From assembly GCA_030267565.1 (NCBI GenBank), contig BRXU01000029.1:851001-915000 (forward strand): a stretch of DNA of 64,000 bases. Direction: 5' to 3'. This document shows, one piece after another, positions 1 to 11,800 of the stretch (its first letter is position 1; each line of letters starts with the position of its first letter). The notes beneath the pieces were generated by a model that ran no database searches, was not told the origin of the DNA, and saw only the letters and a list, made by a program, of their open reading frames with translations. This DNA is from Pleodorina starrii. Taxonomy: Eukaryota; Chlorophyta; Chlorophyceae; Chlamydomonadales; Volvocaceae. Both the position numbers and the translations under genes were made by a program.

Positions 1-151
1 CCAACCAGACTCCCCTCCCCTCCAAAACACGTTTACACCATGTTGCTTAAAACAGTTGCAAAAATACAGCCACCCTCCCGCCTTCCCTCCTCCCCCTGCG
101 AGAGCGCCGCACCGCCATACCCTCCCCCTTTCAAACAGCGTCCCTCCTCAC

Positions 152-3100
152 CTTGTAAAAGCCCTTGCCCGTCTTCTCGCCCAGGCGCTTGACCTCATTG
201 AGCAGCGGAATGAGCCGCGAGACGTAGACGCGCTCCGAAAACGACGTCACAAAGTTGGCGCCCACGTGCAGACCAATGTCCGAACCCACCAGGTCGTTCA
301 GCCTGTGGGGGCGCAGGCATCGTTCAGACATCGTTCAGCATGAGCCCCCCCGGGAATGGGGAATGGGGTTAGTCACGGAGAGGCCGCAGCCCGGAGAGGG
401 GAGGGGACAGGCGGGTTTCATGGAACGACAGCTGATGGATTGTGTCGAGTGCGGGAAGGTAAGTTGGTTGGTGGGCGGAGTGGCAGGTCGTAGGGTTGGC
501 GGCTGGGGTCAGTCGGGCTGTCCCTAGATTCATTCAATCAATCACACACACCTGAAGGGCCCCATGGGCATGCCAAACTTGCCAGCCACGGCCGCATCGA
601 TGCGGTACGGGTCCATACCGAGATCCGCCAACATCACGGCAGACATCGTGTACGGGAAGAAAACCTGCACAGTACAATATCGTACAAGGACAAGGCTTTA
701 CTCAAAATTCCCTGATACAAATCGCTTCCTCAACAACAGCAACAACAACAACAACAGCAGCAGGGGCCCTGCATCAGCTGATAAACCCAGACACGGGCCT
801 CGCACCAGAGACACGGCAGAGGGGGGCTGCACACACACACACACACACACACAAATGTTGAGTGCAGAATGTCCTCCAGATTGACCCCCTAGGAGTGTCC
901 CCTCCTCATGGCAAACGACACATTCCACTCCCCCGGCTGTTGGGCTGCTCTCCCCCCCGTTGGGCTGCTCACCCGGTTGACCGCAAAGCCGGTGCAGTTG
1001 CCCACCACCACGGGGGTCTTCTTGATGCGACCAGACAGAGCCAACGTGTCCAGCAGGGCCTGGAAGGAGGAGGGGAGTGGGGAGGGGGGAGATGAGGGGG
1101 ATATGGGGACATGGGAGAAGAGGGGGGGGCATGGGGGGAGGGGATGAGGGGAGGAGATGGGGATGAGATGAGGGGAGATGGGGGGAAGATGGTTCGAGCG
1201 AGAGATGCCATGACCCATGAGGGAGCAGTGGGGGGAGCAGGCAACCCACCGGGCACTGGCCTCACCCACCCACCCAACCCACCTGCGGGCTCGTGCGGCT
1301 GGTCTTGACAATCTCCAGCAGCGGCATCACGTGGGCGGGGGAGAAAAAGTGTGCCCCCAGCAGCCGCCCCGCCGACTTGGCGCCTCCGCCCTCCATCTTG
1401 GCCCCCACCAGGTCAATGTCAATGGTCGAAGTGTTGGTCGACAAAATGGCGTCGGGCCGACAGACCTTCTCCAGATCTGAATCATCATCGGGTGATTTAA
1501 CGGGGGAAAAGTGGAAGGGGGCGACAGAGAGCGAGATGGAGTGCAAGGGAGCGCAAGGGTTTTAGGGTTTCGTTTCGAGTGAAATGCAATGCGCCGCAAA
1601 TTCATCCTCATTGTCACGGTACCCCGGCCTCCCCCCCGGGGCCGCCGCCTCCGTCCCTTCGCTGCGGTATCTTCTCTTTTTCTTCCCCCCCGGGGCCCGG
1701 CCCGACCCGACCCACCCGCAAAGATGCGCTGCTTGAGGCCAATGTCCTCAATAACCGCCTCAATCACCATGTCGGCCCGACCGAAGTCCGAATAGTCCAG
1801 GGAGCCCTTGACGCGACCCAGAGCGGCGTCGGCGGCGGAGGCACTCATGGCGCCCTTCTTCACCTGTGAGAGCGCGAGTAAACCGAGTATGTGTGCGTGT
1901 GTAGGTAAGTGTGTAAGTGTGTCGACTCGGCTTTTAAGTCGGGATAGGGGGTGGTAAGAAACACGATACCGCAGGGTTAGGGTTGAGGTGAGACGGAAGG
2001 GAGGGAGGCAGAGAAGGTTACGAGGGTTTCACCCAGCAAGGCAAGCTGACAGGCTGGATGGAGAAGCACAAGGGCGGAGGAAAAGGAAGAATATGCATCC
2101 AGAGCTCTAAGCCTCCTTACTCGCCAACAATCCCCCAACAGACCCCCCCGCCCAACACCCGCCCCGCATCCCCACCCCCTGACCCCCACCCGCCTCTCCC
2201 CCAAACCCAAACCCACCCTGCTCTGCAGGTTGGCCTTGATGCGGCCCATCCCCGCGTCCAGGAAGCCCTGGTTAACCTCCTTCAGAATCACATCCACCCC
2301 CGCCAGCACCAGCGCAGTGGCAATGCCGCTGCCCATAAGGCCCCCGCCCAGCACCGCCACGCAGCGAATGGGACGGGGCTTGAGGCCTGCAAACGAGGTG
2401 TGCGTGCGGAAGAGGTGGTGGTCGTGCGTCAAGGGGGCGAGATGATCCGGTGAAACTTCACCAGAGAACGTAAGAGCACGACAGATGCGTGTGTTGCGTG
2501 TGGTGTGAGTGTGGTGTGGTGAGGAGAACGTCAGTGCATGAGGACAACGACGTCAGACGCCTCACCCGGCACGTCCGTAAAGTGGCAGCAGCCCCTCACC
2601 CGGCCGCCCCTCACCCGGCAGCCCCTCCCCCAGCCGCCCCTCACCCGGCACGTCCGTGACGCCCTTGACCTTCTTGGTGGACCTCTGCGCAAAGAATATG
2701 TGCACCAGGGCCTTATGCGTGTCCAGGGAGGCCGCCTCGGCAAAGGCCTTGCTCTCGGCCACCAGACCCCCAGCGCCGCCGGCCTCAATGCCCGCCTGCG
2801 AGGGCATTGTTATTCAGCGACAGCGAATCAGTTTACGACAGCGATTCAGTGCGGCGGCGGCGGCGTTGAGAAAACATAACAAATGGCCACGACGTCAGCG
2901 AGGGACAGAAGAAGGAAGACAGATCGGGAGATATGCTCGATAGCCGAACTCCGGAATGTCGGTCGAGAGACGAGGACTCCGGGATCTGGGTCGAGCGAGG
3001 AGATCTGGGTCGAGCGAGGAGGAGCCCCCACACCAAGCCGTGCCTTTTTCTGTACCCGCCTCACCTCCCTCCCTCTCCCCTTCTCCCTCCCTCTCCTCCC

Positions 3101-5390
3101 GTCCCCACCTGAATGGCATTCAGACAGAGTTGCGGGTGGCGCAGTCCGCGAGCCCTCTTGGCAGTCTCCGCTCGGGCCATGTCCAGAATGGCCAGAGCCT
3201 CACCCAGCGGGGGCAGCTTGTCTGTGGCATCGAGTGCGGAGGGAGGGGGGGCGGTGGTGGTGGTGGGGGGGGGGTCGAGCGGTGTAAACAGGTCGATGGG
3301 GCGAGATGGGCATTCATCGCTGCCATGGAAAAGCAGAGACTTGACATGAAGTCAAGAAACACGAACCGCAGGAGCATGCAGAGGAGGGCACAAGCAGGTT
3401 TGAGGTCACCCGGGTCACACGTGTCGCTTTCACCGTGTTGCCTTTCACCTCCGCTGGTGGGGATCAGGGAGTGACTACGGTAGTCTGCTGGTGGGGGGAA
3501 CAGCTGCTGGGGTGGAAAACCACCTCTGCAGCTGCTTCTGGGGTCAGGGAGTGATATGCTCCTTAATATAGACATGAGTCACTGCGGACATTGGGGTGAA
3601 AGTGGCCATTGCAGCTGCCAGGTTCCCCCAACTCCAGCTCCCACCAGGAGAAGCCACCAGACCCCAAACCTCAACGCCAGCCGACCCCCTCCCGCAGCAG
3701 GGCCGCCCAGCCATTCGACCCAGACAGACCACCCACCCACCCGTGCGCGTGAGCGAGTACATGCGCGGCTTCCTCCCCTCCGCAATGTCGAGCGCCATCG
3801 CCTTGGCGGCAGACAGGAGCTGCTCGGGCGGGGCCAGCGCGTCAACCAGACCCAGCTTCAAGCCCGCCTGCGGAGGAGCGGGGCACCGACAGCAGGACGA
3901 ATGACGACAGAGCACCGCGGCGAGGAGGGGGTAGGGAGGGAGGGAAGCGCCCCAGGTAAGACAGATGATGGCGCGAGTGATAGTGCAAACACGACAGTGC
4001 ACGACAAGTACGACACCTGTCACAAAAGACGTATGGCATGGGTCAATCGGTCAAAGCAGGGCAGCAGGATGAAAAAGGGGCACCCAACCCACTGACCCAC
4101 CCCGACCATTTTACCCCCAAAACCCAAAACCCACCTCGGCCTTGATGGGTGTGCTGGTGAGCATCATCTCCGCCGCCTTGGCCAGCCCCACCAGGCGGGG
4201 CAGACGCTGGGTGCCTCCGAAACCAGGCAGGATACCCAACTGGAGCTCGGGGAGACCCAACTTGGTGCCGGGGGCGACCACCCTGCGGGGTGATGAAGAG
4301 AGGGTGTGTGTATGTGTATGTGTGTGCGGGTGTGTGTCCAAAAGAAGATACCGCAGCGATGGGGGACGGGGGTAAAAAAGAAGACAAGTGCAATATGCGA
4401 AGATGATCCTGGTTGCATCGGTCTTTGCAAGGAACGAAACCACCCTCCCTCTCCGTGCCTTCCAATTCGCCACCACCTTTCCTGCTGCCGCTCCGACGTC
4501 CCAGTCCGAAACTCCACCCGCCTCTTTTCACCCCGCCCTGCCCCACCCTTCCTTTTCCCCCGGTTATTATAATATATAAGATTATACGATTATTGGGTTT
4601 CAGAAATCAGACTCGTCCAACAGTCAAACTCGTCCAACAGTCAAACCGTCCCACCTCGCGTTGCAGCCCATGGCCACCTCCAGACCGCCGCCCAGCGCGA
4701 CGCCCTGTACGGCAGCCACCGTGGGCTTCAGCCCTCCCTCGAGCACCTCGCAGATGGCATCGTTGATCTTGTTGTCGATGCCACCGCCGGAGCCGGCAGA
4801 GGGGTTCTGGAACTGGTTGATATCGAAGCCGGCGCAGAAGTTGTTGTTGGCGCCGGTGACGACGATGGCGCGGACGGCGGGGTCGGCATGGGCGCGGCGC
4901 AGCTGGTCAAAGAGCGAACGCAACACTGCGAAAGTGGAAGAGGGGAGGGGTGGTAGATGGGTCAGGGTGGGTGGCGAGTTTGGGTTAGCATCGTCTCCTG
5001 GCGTGGAAAGAAGACGGGGGACAGCCTGGGAAGCTGCCATGGCTGTCTCCGTTCAGGACCATTTTTGTTATCATAATGTTCTTGTCAGGAAAATGACGCG
5101 ATAGAAAATCCTGGCACTGTGGAACTTGCAATTGGCGACAAGCTGCCTAAAGCTGTCTGCTAAGAGTCACTTCTGTGTTAAAAGAGGCTATGGAGTAGCA
5201 CTCCGTGGATCCATATGCAACTTGCCACACTTGAGCAATTCTCGAAGGATGACAACGCGTTGTGCCGTCTCGCTCGCGGTGTTGCGCACTTACGCAGTGG
5301 GTGCAGGGCATTTAGCGGCGGGTAGCTCAGCGTGATGACGGCCACGCCGTTATCCACACTATACTTCGCCTCCGGCTGCTTGGATGCCAT
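152..5390 (-). CDS. MFP2: Peroxisomal multifunctional protein (enoyl-CoA hydratase / 3-hydroxyacyl-CoA dehydrogenase), 3' end off window
   Basis: Twelve exons are read on the minus strand: 5390-5294, 4925-4655, 4282-4135, 3867-3741, 3221-3109, 2795-2645, 2386-2217, 1863-1716, 1476-1283, 1059-973, 664-552 and 302-152. All have GT-AG borders and compatible phases, giving 590 codons. Residues 1 to about 200 form a crotonase fold, with [23 protein letters not shown] and the glutamate-bearing [19 protein letters not shown]. Residues from about 305 form the NAD-binding 3-hydroxyacyl-CoA dehydrogenase domain, with [23 protein letters not shown] and the catalytic His in [17 protein letters not shown]. 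The C-terminal dehydrogenase domain starts near residue 482 with [10 protein letters not shown]. The family is usually about 720 residues, so roughly 120 codons, including any C-terminal PTS1, lie left of position 152. The enzyme hydrates trans-2-enoyl-CoA and oxidises the 3-hydroxy product. The divergent neighbour is the acyl-CoA oxidase that supplies its substrate. The ATG at 5390 is the first start and lies at the usual N-terminus. Confidence 0.93.
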
Positions 5391-5815
5391 GGTGGCAAGT
5401 GCGCTAATCGCAAAAGCTGGAGAAGTTGGGTCTCAGGAAGAAGACACCACACGTCTATGGAGACAGCGTAAACGCAGCGGTATTCTGGCCGAAGGATTAC
5501 TGTAGGTGTAGGAAATCAAGTTTGCAATACGTGCCTTCAAATCAAGTCCCGCTCGGCCTTGTCGGTTTGCATGGGGCTCCACCTCAGCAACAAACGGTTG
5601 TGTCGGAACGGCACGTCCTTCCAACCGCGGTTTTCACCCAAAATAGCCTTTCATACCATTAAACCATTTGGTATCACACTTCCGGGCGCATAGCGTGTAA
5701 CGAAAAGCACCGCATAAACTTCGCTTGTCCACCAAAAGTTCGCTTTCGTTTTGCCACGGCATAAAGTCGATCGCTGCAGCTACACCAGCCCTTGACTCGT
5801 GCTAAAACTCCAACT
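5391..5815. promoter_or_regulatory. Shared divergent promoter interval of the MFP and acyl-CoA oxidase genes
   Basis: Only 425 bp separate the two outward-facing ATGs (5390 minus, 5816 plus), so both promoters and 5'UTRs must fit here. I see no clear TATA box. Co-regulation is inferred from the layout and the shared pathway. Confidence 0.7.
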
Positions 5816-8800
5816 ATGGCGTCCGAGGCTGTGAACGCTGCTCAAAGTCGTCTCGGCGTGCTGGCCCAGCATCTCGCTCCTCTCGAGCGTAAGCGAAGTG
5901 TTCGCGCCTGTCAATAGTTGCTGGACGCACGCCGCCTGTGTACCTCTAATAGCGAAGCGCACGTGTAGGCTTGCCTGTGCGGTCAGCCTTAACGTGACCA
6001 ATGCTGACACCGCATAGCCAGGCGAACCTTGTACCGGCCCTGGGTACCTTGTACCTCGCCCTTACCCTTCGCCGCCTTCGACCCCAACCCAAGTCCCCGC
6101 CCCGCCCCCCCATTTTCGTTGCAACCGCGATTTCCACAGCCGGTGACCTATTGACCCAGCAGCTGACATCCTCATCGTACTCGCGGGGCGGCTATGACTC
6201 GACGTTCCCACAGGTACCGTGCGTTGGCGGCCAATTTGGGTCTGCCTTTCGCCCCCGTGAAGTGGTGGTGAATGGGTGGGCCCAGCGGTATGTGGCTTTC
6301 ACTGCCGAGGGCGAGGGGAGATCTGTGGCAGAGGATGACCGCCGTGCTCCACCACCGTGCTCCAACAGAGACAGCAGGGGAGGCGCCTGTCCGTCGGTTT
6401 GAAACATTGGCATGCAAATAACCGTTGGTCAATACAGAGTACCCGAGAATAAGGTTGAAATTGCTGCGACCGAGCAAGGGGTCGAACCTTGGACCTGAGC
6501 CTTAGGAAAGCTCCGCTCTATCCACTGAGCTACACGGCCTCGCTTCAAGAAATCCTGGCGAATGTGCGCGCATGTCACAATCGAGTTTCTTTCTCTATAT
6601 ATCTCATAGCATTGTCCCTCATCAAACAGCCGATCGAGCACCCCTGCACCAGCGCCGCCGCCGTAATGCGGCTGTAGATGTTAGGCGCCTGTTGCTCGAT
6701 CCTTATGCTAACCGTTGCCATTCAAGGCCACTCCGCTGCGGTACTTCCTCCTCACCTTGCCTTTCATTCGCACTACACATTTAAATAGAACAAGCCCGTA
6801 AAAATCCATAACCGCCACCCTTCCTCGCATCCTCTCCCCCGCCGCCTAACCGCCACTTTCTCCTTGCCTCCTCTTCCCCGCCTCCTCCTTGGCCCCCTCA
6901 GGCCACCACCTCGGCCGCCTTCCCGCCTGCCGTACACGACCTTCTGGCGCTGGAGGGACTGCTCAGCCCGGAGGAGCGCCAGCTGAGGGACAAAGTCCGC
7001 TCGTACATGGTACGACACATCGTCCGCGGCCGCCGCTGTCTCTGCAGCCGACGCGCGCCTCACCTTGGCAGCTGTCACCGCAAGCCATATCCTCGACTAT
7101 GGCTGCTGCCCCCCGTGCTGTCCCGGCGACCCCGTTCGCTTTCGCGACCTTCCTCTTCCCTCTCACTCACTCACGCACTCACTCACGCACGCACGCACGC
7201 ACTCACGCACTCACTCACTCACTCACTCACTCACTCACTCACTCACGCACTCACTCACGCACTCACTCACTCGTACTCTCTCCCATTCCCACACGGGACT
7301 TTCGTCCCCCTCTTCTCGGTCCGATAGCGGTCGTCGCCTATGGGTATCTCGCTATGGCTCGAAATGTTTCGATCCCTCCCTCGTCCTCCCTCGGCCTCTC
7401 TTGTCACCTCTCGCTCCCCTTCCGGACCCTCAGGAGGCCAACGTGGCGCCCGTGATTGCCGACTACTGGGAGAAGGCCGAGTTTCCGTACCCGCTCGTTC
7501 CGGGCTTCGGAGCGCTGGGGCTGGCAGGGGGCCCCATCAAGGGATACGGCTGCCCGGTGAGGAGGGGGTAATTGACTACGGGGAACGGGGGAGGTGTAGA
7601 TTGGGAGGTTGGCCAGGCTCACGACCAAGGTTTGACCTCCTGGCTCCTTAATAGGAAGGCACATCCATCCCCTTCTCGGGAAGGCACATCCATTCCCGTC
7701 CCTTGCGTCAAGTCTGCCCTGTTCCCATGTCCCATCCACTCCAGCGACGCCGCGGGGTGGCTGACTTTGACGACCACCGCAACTCGCTCTGCCCTGTCCT
7801 TTAGCGGATTCCCCAATCACTTTTATCACTCTTTTCTTTACTGGTGCCCGCCCCCTCGCCATCTCGTCCTCCCATTCGTCAACCTCGACCCGCCTGTTCC
7901 GCTCCGCTTCTTCACGCCCACGCAGGGCCTGTCGATCGTGGCCAACGGAATGGCGGTTGTGGAGGTTGGCCGGGTGGACGCCTCGATGAGCACCTTCCTG
8001 CTGGTCCACTCACACCTGGCCATGCTCACCATTGCGCTGCTGGTGGGTCGGGCCTCGGGTGGGGCGTAAACACAATAAAAATAAAAAAATAAAATACCGG
8101 TAAATACAAGGCGGGACGGGGCGGGCGGGCGGGGCGGAGCGACTAGCAAATGCAACGGTTGGTTTTCAGGACCCGTGGGAGCGTGGGTCAGCAGCCGGGA
8201 ATTTCTACCAAGCGCGACGGTGGTTGGCGGTCAGCAGGCTCCCATAGCAGCACATCCGGGCTCTTGCGAACTCCAAGCTCTGCTAGGAGCCAAGGGGCGA
8301 GGTTTGGTGGCTAGTGCCACCGTAACCCTCGTTCAGGTAAAGGCGCTCCACAGTTGCTACAGGGCGCAGAAAAGTGCATTTAGTGTTGGGAAGCTGGGTC
8401 CCGCTGGTGGTAGCGGGGCCGAGAGTGCATGGCGCCCCGTGTGGAAGGCCTCGTGTCCCTGCGGGGCTTTGGCAGACCTGGGACCGCTGGGTGCCTGGGA
8501 GGCCAATGATGTTGAGGCACGTATGACGATATGACGTTTTTGCGACTTATTCGCAAAATAATTCTTTTGCACCAGCCGAGAATCGAACTCGGGTCTGGTC
8601 CGTGGCAAGGACCTATGCTACCACTATACCACTGGTGCTTGATGTCATTCGATCGCGGCTCCGCCTTGCATCGATATTTTAGCTGCGAAGCCCCGCATTG
8701 GCTTGAGGCTGCGCAAATTTTGTTACTCGCCTCCGCTGCCGCCACTCATGCTGCCGCTGCGGCGACACGGCCCACATCCCACCCCCATGTTGCTCCACCG

Positions 8801-11800
8801 CCCTCTCCTGACAGGGTTCTGAGGAGCAAAAGCAGGAGCTGCTGCCCCGCATGGCCAAGTTTGACGTGAGTGAGGGGCGGTGTGGGAAGGGACCTACCCA
8901 AGGGTCACGCATCTTGGCGCAACAGAGGGACTGAGGGACACGTGGGAAGCTGTCAGATTATAAGGCCCGAATTACTCACCCGCCCGCCCACCCACCCACC
9001 CGAGGTTCTTTATGGGTTTCTTACCGGACGTATGTTGAAATCTTAAATTGGTTTGTGTCCCATCACATCGGCATACAGTGTGAATGGAAATTAGGCTGTG
9101 TTCACATGTGAGCGAATCCGTGTGGATTCGTGCGAAGCCGACCTTGGATTGGTGCCAATCTGGGTCGAATCCCAATCCGGGTCTGGGGGGGCCGATTGGG
9201 CCGGTTTCGTCTGGAATCGCCTGGATTGGATTGGAAACAACGTCTTTTGAAGAACCAATTCTCAAACCTGCGTCTAAAAGGTAAAATTATTCTAATGTAA
9301 TAATTAGGTTTACGAAAAGCGCGAGCCGAATATTTACTAGTACTTTCCGCCGCGATGCATGTACAAGCCTGGTGATGAAATATTCAATAGTGTATAAAGA
9401 TATGAAGTACTCTTTACAATTCACCGGGGTCCCGTGGGGTGTGGATGGGGAGCGGGCTCAGTGCTTCTCCTAGTACCGTCACACATGTGACCAGGATTCG
9501 CTGGGACGCCCCGAAGCCGACTTTCAATCCGACCTCGGTTTCGCCCACATGTGAACACGTGAATTGGAAAAAGTGACCAGTATAATAGTGACTAAGAAAG
9601 TGACCAGGAAAATAATAGGTTCTAAAAAAATTGTGACGAAAGATGTCCCGCGAAAGAGTGGCCAGCGGGTGGTCAGGGCATAAGGTCGAACGTTTGATGT
9701 GGAAAAGAAGAGGATAGTGAGCGGTATGGGCTCGACACATGCAGGGTTGTAAAAGCTAACCTCGGGATTTCCAGGACCAAAGCAACCGCTTGTGTGTGGG
9801 GGGGGCAAGACAACGGACCATGCGGGCACAGCGCGTGCACATGCATGCTGCGGGGCGAAGCAGATTGCCTCGGCTCATCGGCTCAACCTGAATGTCCCAT
9901 TAGACGCAAAGTGTACCGGTAAGTGCATCCCAAACCTTGGAACCTTAAACACCCGAAACTTGTTCAGTGCAACCGAGGGCTCTGTGATTGCCTGGTTAGG
10001 ACTCCTACATCTATCGGACCACGAGCCCCTGCTTCTGCTTCTGGTCCTGCATGGTCTGCCGCAAACCCCATCCACCTTCCCCCGCCCCTCCCCCTCCTCC
10101 CCCTCCCTCGTCCACTTCCAGTTGGTTGGCTGCTGGGCGCTGACGGAGCCCTCGAACGGCAGCGATGCGTCGGCCCTCACCACCACCGCCACCAAGGTCC
10201 CCGGTGAGTGGGTGGGTCCGTATGGGGATGTGGGGGGGGCGGGCAGTGGGGTTGGGTGGCTGGGTGGCGGGGAGGGTGCGTGGGGTCATGGAAGATAACC
10301 GTCCTAAAAGAGCAGGCAGACTAGTGGGTGGGTGGTTTGGGGTTGGGTGGGTGGTTGGGTGGGGTGGGTGCGGGGCTGACAGGGGAACGTGGAGGCGGCG
10401 TGGGTACACCAAAGGACCTTTGATTGGGGCTCGCGGCTGAGAAGGGGACAGAATGGGACTGGGGCAGTAGGGCAGTAGGGCTGGGTGAGACGTCGGGATG
10501 GCCCGGCCCTCGAGCCCTGCCCTGCCCTCCCCTCGTGTCGGCCCCTCCTGCCCTTTCCGCAGGCAACCGGTACTGACTTTGCATTTCACTCAATCTCAAT
10601 CTCCCTTCCCCCTCTGTCTCGTCTCGTCTCCTCCCCCTCCCCTCTTACTTCCCTCCCCTCAGGCGGCTGGATGATCAACGGCTACAAGCGCTGGATCGGC
10701 AACGGCACCTGGGCGGATGTGACGGTGGTGTGGGCCCGGAACAACCAGGACGGACAGGTGGGGAGGAGAGCGGAAGGGGGTGAAGGGGCGTGAAGGGCGT
10801 GAGGATGAGCGTGGGCATGCCCCCCTCCCGCCCATTTCCTTATTGCAGTATATAAATGAGAAGAGGGAACCAATCAGGAGCCGTGGGCGAAGACAGTTTC
10901 TCCAGTTTCGCCAGTCATCAGCCGGTCGACTGCTGGCCACCAACCCCGCCCACCGCCCCGCCCCCTTTTCGCCCGTTCCCCCCCGCCTCCGCCTCCGCCA
11001 CGGGCTTCGGCCTATACGTGGACAAACCCCGCCTCCGCGCCCGCCTGCGTGCCTGCCCCCTCGTTGTCGACGCAGGTCAACGCCTTCATCGTCCGCAAGG
11101 GCAACCCGGGTCTGCGCACCGCCAAGATCGAGAACAAGATTGCGCTGCGCTGTGTTCAGAACGCCGACATGACCTTTTCGCAGTGCTTTGTGCCGGACTC
11201 GGCGAGGCTGCCGGGGGTGGCCAGCTTTGCGGACACGAACAAGGTACGGTGGTGTGCGTGTTGTACGATTGTCGTACTGCCGTACTGCGTTGCGTTTTGT
11301 GGGGAGGGGGGAGGGGGGCGGGGCGGCTGGGCGGTTGGGTGGGCGGTGCTGGAGGAGACGGATACCTGGAGGGCCAGGGCAGATGTGAGGGGGGTGATAG
11401 CAAGGCGCTGATGCGCCCGCGGGGATTGTCACCACTGGCGTTTTGCGGCGGCTGGCGGCGATTAATTGGATAAAGTATCGCATCAGCATCTGTCCACCGC
11501 CTCGCCCTCCACCTCCCTCTCCCAAGTCCCCGTCCCTCCCCGCATGCCCCCGAAACAATCCTCCCACCAACCCTCCCCCGCCTCCCGCCCTCCACCCCTC
11601 TCCCTCCCGCCACCGGCTGTCAGGTACTGGCCATCAGCCGAATCATGGTGGCCTGGCAGCCCGTGGGCTTGTCGGTCGGAGTGTACGACATGTGCTGCAG
11701 GTGTGTACGACACGGACTGGGCTAGGACGAGGAGGAGTGGGGGGAAAAGGCACCGGCGACACGGGCAACATTGGCCTCCCGGTTCCTTGTGTCCTTGTGT

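Noticed and set aside
7065..7571. Thr/His/Ser-repeat frames over the acyl-CoA oxidase intron 3 microsatellite
   Set aside because: They are generated by the CTCA repeat. The true exon at 7434-7556 is in its own phase.
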